Shown piece by piece: positions 45,291 through 54,957 of a stretch of DNA of 64,000 nucleotides. The notes under the pieces are model-generated. The model had not been told where the DNA came from. It worked only from the letters and a program-made list of their open reading frames with translations, and made no database searches. The stretch comes from Candidatus Sumerlaeaceae bacterium (GTDB taxonomy: Bacteria > Sumerlaeota > Sumerlaeia > Sumerlaeales > Sumerlaeaceae). The stretch is from contig JAIBAT010000150.1 in NCBI GenBank assembly GCA_019695055.1, positions 121,821-185,820 on the forward strand. Direction: 5' to 3'. The position numbers and the translations under genes were made by a program. Numbering within the stretch: position 1 is the stretch's first letter; each line of letters begins with the position of its first letter.

Positions 45291-47270
45291 ATGACGTTCC
45301 GCCAGAAAATCCGCAGCGCCCAATGGTGGATGGGGACTGCAGCCCTGGTGGATGGGCTGTGCTGGGGCGCAGCGTGGGCCGCCGGACTGGTTTTCCTGGT
45401 CGTCGTGGCGGACAAGCTTGTCCTGGCGCATACAAACTGGCGGCTGGTGGGCCAGTTTGGCGCAGGCATCGTCGCCGCCACGGCTCTGGTGACCATGGCC
45501 CGCCGGACCCCGAAGGCCACCCAGGCCGCACTTGTGCTGGACGCTGTCCATTCAACGAAGGAGCGCCTTGTCACGGCGCTGCACACCCAGAATTTGGACC
45601 ACCCTTTCCGCGACGCCATCCTGGCGGATGCCGAGCGCATCGCGCCCCGGATTATTCCCATCAAGGCAGCCCAATGTACAGCCCTACGGCCATTTGTATC
45701 TGCCGTCCTGCTGCTTGCAGCGGCCGGAGCCATTAACCGGTTTGTCCCCGAACGCGACCTTTTTGGTGTCAAACAGGAGGTTCGCGCCCAAGCAGTCGTC
45801 AAGCAGGCCATTGCAGCGGAAACCAGGAAATTGGAGGAGCTGGAGCAGAAGCTGGCGAAACCTCCCGGCACGGCACCAGCCCTTGACCCCTCAAAAAAGG
45901 CCATCTCCGACATCGCCGCTCTGAAAAAGCAGTTTGCCGATCAGAAAACCCCGGACGCCCGGGACGCGGTGGCCAAGCTGTCCTCCCTGTCGGATAAGTT
46001 GGCTCAGGAAAAGGAAAAGCTCAAGGAACAGTCCCGCGCTGAAGTGGGCAAGATGGACAAAACCCCTGAAATCCGCCAGCAGACCGAGCGCCTCGAAAAG
46101 GCCCTGCGCCGCGGCGACATGGAAGCAGCGCAGGGCGAATTGGGCCGCCTTGAACAACAAGCCGCAGGCGAAGGTCGCACCCCCGAGGATAACCAAAAGT
46201 TGGGCAAGGCCCTCTCCAATCTCGGGAAGGCGCTGGCCGGGCAGCCGGAACTGAGCGCGGCCATGAACAAGGCCGGGGAAGGCCTGCAAAAGGGCGACTC
46301 GGCGGAATCAAAGGAAGGCTTCGACGAGGCCAAGAAGGCCATGGATAAAGTGGCTGCCGCGCAATCCGAAATGCAGAAACTCGACGAGGCCCTCTCGGCC
46401 CTGGAGAAATCGCGGCAACAAATGGCCGACGCTGCCAAAGCCTGCGAAAACTGCAAAGGGGGAAAACAATCCCCCGGCGGCGAGGGAAGTGACAAGGAAC
46501 GCGGCGGCGACGGCGAAAAGTCCGAATCATCGGAGAGTAAAGGCAACCAACAGGCCGGTGGAGACAGCAATGAAACGTCTGGCAGCCAAAGCCAGCAAAG
46601 TGGCCTGAGCCAAAATCAGCAGGACGGGGGACAAGGCGAGGGTGAAGGAAAGATAGAAATCGGTTCCGGCGGTAAGAGTTCCGGCGGAAATCAGCAATCC
46701 TCGTCCGGCGGGCAGGGTTCCTCCGGTGGGCAATCCGGCGGCCAGGGCGGATCCTCGGGCCAGGGCAGCCAGCAAGGTCAGGGGTCCGGCGGCACTCAGC
46801 AGGCCGGTGGCAGTTCCTCTTCGAGTTCATCCGCGTCCGGCGGTTCATCCGGCTCCGCCGGCGGCCAACCCGGTGGCCAGGGCCAGGGCAGCGGCAGTCC
46901 CGATTGGGGTATTGGCTCCACCAACCTCGAAGGCAGCGGGAAGTACGACGCAGTGGCCAAGGCCGGCTCAAACCGGCAATCCAACCGAAGCAGCGACTGG
47001 AAGGAGGATTTCGTAAAACTCTACGACGCCCGCCAGACCGCCACAAAGGATTTCAGTACACAGGCCAAGGGCAGGATCGGGGAGGGGCAATTCAGCTACT
47101 CGATGGACGTGCAGGGCCAGCCCACGGGCGAACGCGCCAAAACTGAGGCAGCCAAAACTTTCATGGATTATCGCGAAGCCCAGAAGGATGCCATCAACAA
47201 GGAGGATATCCCCACGGGCTACAAGGAATTTGTAAAAGGCTATTTTGATTCAATCGAGCCGCCCAAATAG
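45291..47270 (+). CDS. DUF4175-like membrane protein with coiled coil and Gly/Ser/Gln tract
   Basis: A 659-residue protein. Two N-terminal helices (about 22-45 and 55-70) precede KATQAALVLDAVHSTKERLVTALHTQ and a further helix near 130-145; this layout is that of DUF4175-type proteins. Residues about 170-385 are helical and coiled (EQKLAKPPG..., QEKEKLKEQSRAEV). A low-complexity Gly/Ser/Gln region spans about residues 400-545. The C-terminal 110 residues (WKEDFVKLYDARQTATKDFSTQAKGRIGEGQFSYSM, abridged) are conserved in appearance. The function of DUF4175 is unknown. A CxxC motif (ACENCKGG) lies before the tract. Confidence 0.6.
   Translation: MTFRQKIRSAQWWMGTAALVDGLCWGAAWAAGLVFLVVVADKLVLAHTNWRLVGQFGAGIVAATALVTMARRTPKATQAALVLDAVHSTKERLVTALHTQNLDHPFRDAILADAERIAPRIIPIKAAQCTALRPFVSAVLLLAAAGAINRFVPERDLFGVKQEVRAQAVVKQAIAAETRKLEELEQKLAKPPGTAPALDPSKKAISDIAALKKQFADQKTPDARDAVAKLSSLSDKLAQEKEKLKEQSRAEVGKMDKTPEIRQQTERLEKALRRGDMEAAQGELGRLEQQAAGEGRTPEDNQKLGKALSNLGKALAGQPELSAAMNKAGEGLQKGDSAESKEGFDEAKKAMDKVAAAQSEMQKLDEALSALEKSRQQMADAAKACENCKGGKQSPGGEGSDKERGGDGEKSESSESKGNQQAGGDSNETSGSQSQQSGLSQNQQDGGQGEGEGKIEIGSGGKSSGGNQQSSSGGQGSSGGQSGGQGGSSGQGSQQGQGSGGTQQAGGSSSSSSSASGGSSGSAGGQPGGQGQGSGSPDWGIGSTNLEGSGKYDAVAKAGSNRQSNRSSDWKEDFVKLYDARQTATKDFSTQAKGRIGEGQFSYSMDVQGQPTGERAKTEAAKTFMDYREAQKDAINKEDIPTGYKEFVKGYFDSIEPPK
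46500..46905 (+). repeat. Low-complexity Gly/Ser/Gln-coding tract
   Basis: Codons for Gly, Ser and Gln dominate, with irregular GGN/TCN/CAR alternation (GGQGSSGGQSGGQGGSSGQG gives the flavour). It is inside the reading frame of the DUF4175-like gene, flanked by a coiled region and a conserved C-terminus. It looks like an intrinsically disordered linker. Confidence 0.7.
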
Positions 47271-47312
47271 GCTGGCCCGAAATTCGGAATCGCGATTCTT
47301 ACGGAGGGATTC

Positions 47313-47672
47313 ATGGATCTGTTTATTGATGCATACCAGAACCGGCGAATTATCGAGGCCGAAAACGCGGCGGAACGGGCCCGCAGTAATGCCGAACGGT
47401 TCGAAAGCCGACTGACAGACCTGGAGATCCGAATGAACCGCATGGCATTGGCTTGCCAGGCCCTGTGGGAGATCCTGCGCGACCGCGGCGGTATCAGTGA
47501 GGACGAAGTCTTCCGCCGCATGGAGGAAATTGACGTGCGCGACGGTAACCTGGACGGCAAGATCGGCGCCGAAGTCATCCAATGTGAGGGTTGCGGTAAA
47601 AACGTCAACTCCACGCGCCTCATTTGTATCTACTGCGGCCGCCGAAACTCTTCAAGGCACGTTGTTTATTGA
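47313..47672 (+). CDS. Small coiled-coil and zinc-ribbon protein
   Basis: A 119-residue protein starting at ATG 47313 with GGAGGG five bases upstream. Residues 15-60 form a coiled coil (ENAAERARSNAERFESRLTDLE), followed by a charged helix. The C-terminus is a Cys4 zinc ribbon: CEGCG ... CIYCGRR. No domain name is certain. A 12-base palindrome (GAATCGCGATTC, 47287-47298) precedes the ribosome site. It follows the DUF4175-like gene by 42 bases and may be in the same transcript. Confidence 0.6.
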   Translation: MDLFIDAYQNRRIIEAENAAERARSNAERFESRLTDLEIRMNRMALACQALWEILRDRGGISEDEVFRRMEEIDVRDGNLDGKIGAEVIQCEGCGKNVNSTRLICIYCGRRNSSRHVVY

Positions 47673-47760
47673 TACGAAGGGTGAACGCAAACCGTTTCGT
47701 TGCAGTCGACTTTCCAAATTAGATTGCAGAGCATCCACATTTCTGCCATAGACACCTCTC

Positions 47761-47991
47761 ATGAGCAAACAAATGGATCAAATTTCCTTACAGCTCTTAA
47801 GCCTGCCCGCACAGGTTCGGGCCGAGCTGGCGTCCCGATTGATCGCAAGCCTTGACGACGACGCAGAGGAAAATGTCGAAGCCTTGTGGGTTGCAGAATC
47901 ACAAAGACGCCTCGAAGACTATCGCGCAGACAAGACGCAAGCACGCAGTTTGGACGAGGTAATGGATTCGCTTCGTTCGCTGCTGAAGTGA
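47761..47991 (+). CDS. Addiction module antitoxin (TIGR02574-like)
   Basis: A 76-residue protein. It starts MSKQMDQISLQLLSLPAQVRAEL, with LPAQVRAELASRLIASLDDD matching the leading helix of the putative addiction module component family (LSxEERxxLAxxLLxSL). The second half is acidic to basic (VAESQRRLEDYRADKTQAR) and ends in VMDSLRSLLK. It would neutralise the downstream ParE-type toxin and bind DNA. The stop codon overlaps the toxin start by four bases (GTGA). Confidence 0.8.
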   Translation: MSKQMDQISLQLLSLPAQVRAELASRLIASLDDDAEENVEALWVAESQRRLEDYRADKTQARSLDEVMDSLRSLLK

Positions 47992-48299
47992 TTACCGTAG
48001 AGATTCTTTCAGAGGCCGAGGCGGAACTGACTGCGGCTGTTCTGTATTACCAAGCCCGGGAACCCCACCTCGCACTTGAATTCCTGGACTTGGCAAATCG
48101 GCAAATGCTTCGCGTGGTGGAGAATCCTTTGCGGTACCCGTCCATCCACGGAACCATCCGACGGACCATTTTGCCGCGATTTCCGTTTGGGATAATTTAC
48201 TCCGTCGAAGCTGAAAAGATCATCGTCATCGCGGTCATGCATTTGAAGCGACGACCCAACTATTGGAGAAAGCGGCTCGACAAAGATGAAAACAATTAG
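47988..48299 (+). CDS. ParE/RelE-type toxin
   Basis: A 103-residue protein from GTG 47988. An upstream in-frame start at 47886 is ignored because it would run through the antitoxin gene. The sequence VEILSEAEAELTAAVLYYQAREPHLALEFLDLANRQ is the toxin helix-hairpin, and the C-terminal GIIYSVEAEKIIVIAVMHLKRRPNYW is the RelE/ParE core strand pair. The same ending is found in the toxin at 57629-57919. Toxins of this fold act on gyrase (ParE) or mRNA (RelE); which one cannot be told here. Confidence 0.8.
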   Translation: MITVEILSEAEAELTAAVLYYQAREPHLALEFLDLANRQMLRVVENPLRYPSIHGTIRRTILPRFPFGIIYSVEAEKIIVIAVMHLKRRPNYWRKRLDKDENN

Positions 48300-48358
48300 G
48301 GATTTATTGCCTGGTTTCGCGACTCTCCTGTAAAGACCGCTACGCAGAAACGGGCACA

Positions 48359-49489
48359 CTACTTTCGTGCTGAAATCGGCGGCACGGTCAGCCCCTTCGG
48401 TCCGTTGTACTCATTGTGCGGCCGGATGATACGATTATTGGCGAGCTGCTCCATCATGTGGGCGCACCACCCCGTGATGCGGCTCATCACGAAGATCGGC
48501 GTGTAAAGTTCCACGGGCAGCTTCATCATGTAGTACGAGCTCGCCACCGGGAAGTCGAGGTTGGGGTAAAGGTTTTTCTCCTTCAGCATCACCCCCTCGA
48601 CGATGTTGGAAATCTCCAGCCATTTGGGTTCATTGAGTCGCTTGCTCAATTCCACCACAAACGTCTTCACGATCTTGGCCCGTTCGTCCCCATGCTTGTA
48701 CTCGCGGTGCCCAAAACCCATGATTTTCTTTTTCTTCGCGAGGGCATCGCGAATGTAGGCGTCAGCCTTGGTGGCTTCCCCGATCTCCAGCAGCATTTCC
48801 ATGGCCGCTTCGTTGGCGCCCCCGTGCAGGTTTCCCTTCAGCGTGCCAATAGCCGAAACCGTGCCCGAGTAAATATCCGACAACGTGGACACCGTGACAC
48901 GCGAGGCAAACGTCGAGGCATTGAACCCGTGCTCTGCATACAGAATCTGCGTGGCATCCACGGTCGTGACAAAAAACTCATTGGGCGCGCCACCGGCAAG
49001 CATGTGCCAGAAGTTCTCACTGTGCGGTAATGTCGGGCTGGGTTTGACAGGCTCCATCCCCTTCAGGATTCGGTAGCCGTTCACCACCAGCGTCGGAATC
49101 TTTGCATAGAGGCGCAGCGATTTTTGGAGATGTGCTTCGGGTGTATCCTTATGGGCGTCGGGATCAAAAAGCGCCTCGATGGCCACACCCGCCCGTAGCA
49201 CATCCATGCAGTTCGCATCCGCAGGGAATTTTCGGAACAGTTCATAAACGGCCGGCGATACCTCTCGTTGCGCTGCCGTGCGCGCAATAAACGCATCCAA
49301 CTCGGCCTTCGTAGGCAACTTGCCCAGGAGCATCAGGTGGGCCACCTCGTCGAATTTCGTATGTTCGACCAGGTCATGGACATCATAACCGCGATAGGTC
49401 AGCTTGTTGCGATCCGCGTCCACCTCCGAAATGGCGGTTACACCTGCGGTTACCCCGGCCAGGCCGGGGCTGAATGTTGGCGTGCTCAT
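48359..49489 (-). CDS. prpC: Citrate synthase / 2-methylcitrate synthase
   Basis: A 376-residue citrate synthase of the short class. Catalytic residues are visible: His in TLKGNLHGGANEAAM, His in MGFGHREYKHG and Asp in NLYPNLDFPVASSY. The start VTAISEVDADRNKLTYRGYDVHDL is like PrpC and short GltA. Position directly after prpB and prpD in a same-strand cluster supports 2-methylcitrate synthase, which condenses propionyl-CoA with oxaloacetate. The enzyme may also act as citrate synthase; the sequence alone does not decide. A ribosome site (GGAG) lies before the start. Confidence 0.85.
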   Translation of the reverse strand: MSTPTFSPGLAGVTAGVTAISEVDADRNKLTYRGYDVHDLVEHTKFDEVAHLMLLGKLPTKAELDAFIARTAAQREVSPAVYELFRKFPADANCMDVLRAGVAIEALFDPDAHKDTPEAHLQKSLRLYAKIPTLVVNGYRILKGMEPVKPSPTLPHSENFWHMLAGGAPNEFFVTTVDATQILYAEHGFNASTFASRVTVSTLSDIYSGTVSAIGTLKGNLHGGANEAAMEMLLEIGEATKADAYIRDALAKKKKIMGFGHREYKHGDERAKIVKTFVVELSKRLNEPKWLEISNIVEGVMLKEKNLYPNLDFPVASSYYMMKLPVELYTPIFVMSRITGWCAHMMEQLANNRIIRPHNEYNGPKGLTVPPISARK

Positions 49490-49518
49490 GGGGGAGATAA
49501 GCTCCTTTTGCGTCGTTT

Positions 49519-50400
49519 CTACTTCTCGTTGTCGCGTGCGACTTCCTGGTCAAAGCGGTCATAATCGGCGTAGCCGATAAGCTCGTAAAGCTCCTTGCGT
49601 GTCTGCATCCTGTCGAGAAACGCGGCCTGAGTGCCGGTCTTGCGAAGCTCGGCGAACAGGTCCGAGGCTGCCTTCATCATGACCCGAAACGCAGTCATGG
49701 GGAAAATGACCATGGCATAACCCATTTTCTGGAACTCATCGAGGGTCGTCATGGGGGTCTTGCCAAATTCGGTCATGTTGGCCAGCAGCGGTGCCTTGAC
49801 CTGCCGGGCAAACTCGGCAAACTCCTCCTTGCTCTGGAGGCTCTCAGGGAAAATGCCATCGGCGCCCGCAGCCATGTAGCGCTTCGCCCGGTCCACGGCG
49901 TCCTCAAATCCATTCACGCCCCGGGCATCCGTCCGGGCGATCAGGAAGAAATCCGGATTGCGCCGTGCCTTCACCGAGGCCCTAATCTTCGCCGTCATGT
50001 CCGACGTGGAGATGACTCCCTTGCCGTCGAGGTGCCCGCATCTTTTCGGCGACACCTGATCCTCAAGGTGAATCCCCGCCAAACCCGAGTGCTCGAACTC
50101 CTCCACCGCCCTTGCCACATTGAGAACCTCGCCATAACCCGTGTCAGCATCGGCAATGACCGGCAATCCCGACGCACGGCAAACGTAGCGCGCCGCGCCC
50201 GCCATTTCGTCAAGAGTGATCAAGGCAATATCCGGAAAACCCGTCAGGCTGTTTGTCACTCCTGCGCCGGAAAGATAGAGCGCCTCGAACCCGGCCTGGC
50301 GCGCGAGTTGCGCTGTGATGGCGTTGAAAACGCCCGGCATCGGCAGTATGCCGCGCCCCAGCGCCTCGCGAAACGCCCTTCCCGGATTTTCCAGCGCCAT
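49519..50400 (-). CDS. prpB: Methylisocitrate lyase
   Basis: A 293-residue lyase of the ICL/PEPM superfamily. The catalytic loop motif KRCGH is in DQVSPKRCGHLDGKG. Other blocks present are ADADTGYGE (metal ligands) and IARTDARGVNGFEDAVDRA. It cleaves 2-methylisocitrate to pyruvate and succinate, the last step of the methylcitrate cycle. It lies between prpC and prpD on the same strand, four bases apart from prpD and 29 bases before prpC. No prpR regulator is visible. Confidence 0.92.
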   Translation of the reverse strand: MALENPGRAFREALGRGILPMPGVFNAITAQLARQAGFEALYLSGAGVTNSLTGFPDIALITLDEMAGAARYVCRASGLPVIADADTGYGEVLNVARAVEEFEHSGLAGIHLEDQVSPKRCGHLDGKGVISTSDMTAKIRASVKARRNPDFFLIARTDARGVNGFEDAVDRAKRYMAAGADGIFPESLQSKEEFAEFARQVKAPLLANMTEFGKTPMTTLDEFQKMGYAMVIFPMTAFRVMMKAASDLFAELRKTGTQAAFLDRMQTRKELYELIGYADYDRFDQEVARDNEK

Positions 50401-50403
50401 CCC

Positions 50404-51774
50404 CTACTTCCCCACCACCACAAGTTCCATGAGCGGCGCCAGATCCTTCAGCCGATCCAGCTGCCAGCACTGCTCAAGCACCTTGCCGGCACGATCCGCA
50501 CCCAGTCGCACATCGGCCATGCTGCGGAATTTGCTCTCCACCTCGGAGTCCGTCATCGGATTGCGCGCATGGCCTCGCGGAAAGATAACTTCCTTCGCGT
50601 GCTTCGCACCGTCCTTTGTCGTCACCGTGATGCGATTCGGGATGCCCTCCGGGTAGCGCTTGTTCAGCTCGGCATCCGCCTGGACTTTGATTTTCTGCAC
50701 CAGCGCCAGCAGCTTCTCGTCCTTGAGCCGCGCATCGTCGAAGGAATCCAGCGTCACATTGCCATCCGTCAGCGCCGCCGCCACGCAATAGGGCAGGCTG
50801 TGGTCGGCGGTCTCGCGAGTCGTCGGGCGCCACTTCTCCGGCTCACCGCCGATGATCTCCACCGCGGCATTGAATGACTCCACGAGGATCGATTCAATGT
50901 TGTCCACGCCGCCGATTTCTGGCCGCAATTGCAGGGCCGCATCAATGGCGCTTTGCGAGTGGTACTCGGCCGGCCAGAACTTGATGTACGTGTCGTTGAT
51001 CATGTAGGACCGCCCGTCGCCGCCCATGGGCGCCACCTCGAATGGGCCGGAGACTTCCTTGAAAAACCCCATTTCGCCTTCAAACACTTCGCTGGCGCCG
51101 GTCATGCCCAGCTTCGCAAGTTGCGCCGCGAAAACGCCGTTGCGGCTGGCGTTGGCAAAAGCACAACCCTTCCAGTGGGACAACATGCCCACCCGGGTTT
51201 GGCGCATGGCGTTGTTCGGCACGCCGGCCAGCCCCTGCGCATGAACCAGTTGCTCGGCCGAGAGACCCAGCAGCTTCCCGCAGGCCACGCTGGTGGAGAA
51301 GGAGCCGTACGTCACATGGTCCCACCCGCGCGCGCGAATGCTGCACGCATCGCAAAGCCGGCACTGGATTTCGTAGGCCAGCACCGCTGCATTGATGATG
51401 TCTTTGCCGCTCGACCCAGCCACTTCTGCGATGGCCAGCACCGCCGCAAGGTTGTCGCTTGGGTGGGCCGGTTCCTTCGAGAGGTATGTATCGTTATAGT
51501 CAAGATACCGGAACATGACGCCGTTCGCAAAGGCCGCCAGCTCTGGCGTCGAGCGATGACGCGTGCCGACCACCGTGGACGGCGCAGCGCTCGTGGCTGT
51601 CCCGGCGTGGGCCCGCGCAAAGGTGGCGGGCTCACTGTCCCACGCGCCCATGGCGCATCCTATGGAGTCTATGACCCGGCGTTTCACCTCGTGGATCGCC
51701 TCGGGAGTCAGTTTTTCGAAAGAAAGTTGCGTCGCGTAGTCCGCGAAGCGGCCGGCTAGGGTCTGCTTTGCCAT
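50404..51774 (-). CDS. prpD: 2-Methylcitrate dehydratase (MmgE/PrpD family)
   Basis: A 456-residue PrpD/MmgE protein. The opening FADYATQLSFEKLTPEAIHEVKRRVIDSIGCAMGAWDSEPA is the family start (abridged), with the conserved HPSDNLAAVLAIAE, GWDHVTYGSFSTSVACGK and EMGFFKEVSGPF. It dehydrates 2-methylcitrate in the methylcitrate cycle. The gene heads the cluster prpD-prpB-prpC. Neither acnD nor prpF was seen. The substrate role comes from the gene cluster, as MmgE/PrpD enzymes vary. Confidence 0.9.
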   Translation of the reverse strand: MAKQTLAGRFADYATQLSFEKLTPEAIHEVKRRVIDSIGCAMGAWDSEPATFARAHAGTATSAAPSTVVGTRHRSTPELAAFANGVMFRYLDYNDTYLSKEPAHPSDNLAAVLAIAEVAGSSGKDIINAAVLAYEIQCRLCDACSIRARGWDHVTYGSFSTSVACGKLLGLSAEQLVHAQGLAGVPNNAMRQTRVGMLSHWKGCAFANASRNGVFAAQLAKLGMTGASEVFEGEMGFFKEVSGPFEVAPMGGDGRSYMINDTYIKFWPAEYHSQSAIDAALQLRPEIGGVDNIESILVESFNAAVEIIGGEPEKWRPTTRETADHSLPYCVAAALTDGNVTLDSFDDARLKDEKLLALVQKIKVQADAELNKRYPEGIPNRITVTTKDGAKHAKEVIFPRGHARNPMTDSEVESKFRSMADVRLGADRAGKVLEQCWQLDRLKDLAPLMELVVVGK

Positions 51775-51885
51775 GTGATTTTTCTGTATCCTTCAGGGGG
51801 TTGTCTCAAAAAGCAAGCTGCCCAGTAAGCACACTCACAAAATCGAATGCAATAGCGATGTCGTGGGCTCTCGCGCACCGGAAAC

Positions 51886-52815
51886 CTACCCAGCGGGGTG
51901 GCGACGTACCTGGCCAAACGGCTCCACGTGAACCAGCACACTCTTCACGTTTTGGCATTCCGCGATGATTCGCTCCTCCACCAGATGGCCGAGGTGGTGC
52001 CCGTCTTGAACCGTCATCTGCGGGTCCACTTCGATATGGAGATCGAAGAAATACTGCATTCCAGATTTGCGGCCAAGAACCTTCTCTACGGCGCGAACCC
52101 CTTCAACGCGTCCCGCAGCCTGGCGAACGATGTCCGTCACATGCTCATCCGGCATGGCATCCAGCAGTTCGCTCGATGTCTGGCGAAAGACTTTGAGGCC
52201 TATCCAGAAAATGATCCCGGCAATCCCGATGCCGCCCACCGGGTCGGCCCACGCGAGGCGGTCGGGTTGCCACACAGCCAGGCCAATGGCCGCCGCGGCG
52301 ACAATCGCCGACAGCATATCCATCGCGTCGTTGGCCGCATCCGCCAGCAGCGCACTGCTGTTAAGGCGAAGTCCAACACGCCGCTTATACACGCTCAGCG
52401 CGCCCTTCGCCGCAAACGAAACCCCCAGCGGCAACAGCGCCGTGACAGGAGGCGCCGCCTTGTCGGAGAAAAGCGTCACCACAGATTTAGCGCCAATGTA
52501 GACCGCAAACATCAACAGGATCGTTGCAACGGTCTGCCCAGCCAGGCTCTCTGCCCTGCCATAACCGTATGCGTGCTTGGAATCTGCCGGGCGACGCGCC
52601 AAAATCATCCCTCCCAGCACAATGAGCGACGCAAAGATGTCAGACGCCGACTCAAAGCCATCCGCCAGGAGAGCCGTTGACCCCAAGGCAAAACCGGCGC
52701 CAATCTTCAACGCCGCCAGGGCTGCGGAAATCGCCACACTGGCCAGCGCGATGTTTTGGCCTATCCGGTACCCGGCTTCCGCGCTGCCGTTGTGATAATT
52801 GGGGTTTTCAGTCAT
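51886..52815 (-). CDS. Cation diffusion facilitator family transporter with altered metal site
   Basis: A 309-residue CDF transporter. The ATG at 52815 begins MTENPNYHNGSAEAGYRIG and is preferred to a TTG at 52842. Six helices are followed by a C-terminal cytoplasmic domain with MPDEHVTDIVRQAAGRVEGVRAVEKVLGRKSG. In helix 2 the metal motif reads LADGFESASD, so the usual His/Asp-xxx-Asp is Glu-xxx-Asp. In helix 5 it reads LADAANDAMD, with Asn in the place of the His. CDF proteins export Zn, Mn, Fe, Co or others; this pattern does not match the ordinary Zn (HxxxD/HxxxD) set, so the substrate is open. The C-terminal domain still carries His-rich DGHHLGH. Confidence 0.85.
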   Translation of the reverse strand: MTENPNYHNGSAEAGYRIGQNIALASVAISAALAALKIGAGFALGSTALLADGFESASDIFASLIVLGGMILARRPADSKHAYGYGRAESLAGQTVATILLMFAVYIGAKSVVTLFSDKAAPPVTALLPLGVSFAAKGALSVYKRRVGLRLNSSALLADAANDAMDMLSAIVAAAAIGLAVWQPDRLAWADPVGGIGIAGIIFWIGLKVFRQTSSELLDAMPDEHVTDIVRQAAGRVEGVRAVEKVLGRKSGMQYFFDLHIEVDPQMTVQDGHHLGHLVEERIIAECQNVKSVLVHVEPFGQVRRHPAG

Positions 52816-52890
52816 CGCTGCAGAAAACGTGAGACGCAGCAACGGGGCATTTCAACCCGTGTTTTTGAATCATCACTGCTTGCGGCAGAA

Positions 52891-53643
<753 letters not shown>

Positions 53644-53729
53644 GATGAAGTCCTTTCGAGACCTGGATGTGTTTCAATTTGGCATTACAACATCCGCGGG
53701 CAAACTCTGTGCCAGCACGCGGAGAGAAA

Positions 53730-54824
53730 TCAGACCCGCTCGCGAGCCCGCCTCGGCAGCGGCGTGTCGCCTCCATTGCCGGCATTGCGCTGGCTGGCGG
53801 AATCGTGGTTCAGCGGCGCCTCGGTCATGCGCGCAAATATCATGCGTCCCGCCGGCGTCTGCAGTATGCTGGTCACCTGGACCTCCACCTCGCCACCAAT
53901 GTGGGGCCTGGCTTCCTCAACCACCACCATGGTCCCATCCTCGAGGTAACCCACGCCCTGCTGGGGCTCCTTCCCCTCGCGGGAAACAATCAGCGCAAGG
54001 GATTCCCCCACAAATACGCTCGGCCGCAGCAGGTTCGCCATCTCGTTGATATTGATGACGCGAACCTTGTGAAGCTGCGCCACCTTTTGCAGGTTGAAAT
54101 CGTTGGTCACGATCTCGCCACCCGTTTCCTTTGCCAGGGCGATCAGCTTGTGATCCACATCCTTGATTTCCGGAAAATCCTTTTCCCAGATGGCCAGCCG
54201 CGCGCTCGTGTCCTTGATGGAGTCCAAAACGTCCAACCCGCGCCGCCCGCGCGCCCGCTTCTTGGAATCCGAGGAATCGGCGATCTTCTGCAGTTCATCC
54301 AGCACAAACTCCGGCACCACGAAATTCCCCGTCATGAAATTGCCGGCCATGAGCTCTTTGATCCGCCCGTCCACGATGACGCTTGTGTCTAAAATCTTCG
54401 CCGTGTCGCCAGGCGACGCCATGATGAAGTTCAACCGCGAGAAGCTGAACCGGTTAGCGTGCTTGATCGCGAGGATGACGCCAAAATAACCGAACAACAG
54501 GTTACAGATGATCCGCGCCTTCATCTGGCCCTTCTCAAAATCCTTAACGTCGCCAAAAACCCCGGGGGGGATGGTCGGATATACAAACCAAGCAATCACA
54601 AGCCCGCACATCAGCCCGGCCGCAGCCAGGAGGATCTTCTTCGAGGAAACAATGTCCGTTGAGAACTCAAACAGGACAAAAGCCAGCGCCAACAGGAAGG
54701 CGACCGTGGAATACTCCAGCCCATAGGACGGCACCTGGTCACGACCGACCCAATACCCGATCAGCGTAGTGATCAGGACGAAAAACACTCTCGTTATGAG
54801 GACCGGATTTCGAACAAAACGCAT
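53730..54824 (-). CDS. YacL-like membrane PIN-TRAM protein
   Basis: A 364-residue protein. Four helices span the first 130 residues. The PIN ribonuclease-type domain starts at ILDTSVIVDGRIKELM (residues about 143-158) and closes at IVTNDFNLQKVAQLHKVRV; the acidic residues DTS, D in ELQKIADSSD and ND are kept. A TRAM domain (VGESLALIVSREGKEPQQGVGYLEDGTMVVVE) ends the fold. YacL-type proteins have PIN nuclease features. Downstream the tail is Arg/Asp/Asn-rich. The gap to rsmB carries a TTGGCTTA direct repeat (54901 and 54951). Confidence 0.85.
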   Translation of the reverse strand: MRFVRNPVLITRVFFVLITTLIGYWVGRDQVPSYGLEYSTVAFLLALAFVLFEFSTDIVSSKKILLAAAGLMCGLVIAWFVYPTIPPGVFGDVKDFEKGQMKARIICNLLFGYFGVILAIKHANRFSFSRLNFIMASPGDTAKILDTSVIVDGRIKELMAGNFMTGNFVVPEFVLDELQKIADSSDSKKRARGRRGLDVLDSIKDTSARLAIWEKDFPEIKDVDHKLIALAKETGGEIVTNDFNLQKVAQLHKVRVININEMANLLRPSVFVGESLALIVSREGKEPQQGVGYLEDGTMVVVEEARPHIGGEVEVQVTSILQTPAGRMIFARMTEAPLNHDSASQRNAGNGGDTPLPRRARERV

Positions 54825-54957
54825 GATTATCGAACCTATGACGCGCTAACCCTCTGAGATCTTAGCAAAATATAAGCCGATACCTATGATACGAATTTAA
54901 TTGGCTTAACTTTCGTTCTGGCCAGCCTCAAGGAAAATCTTTGGAATAATTTGGCTT

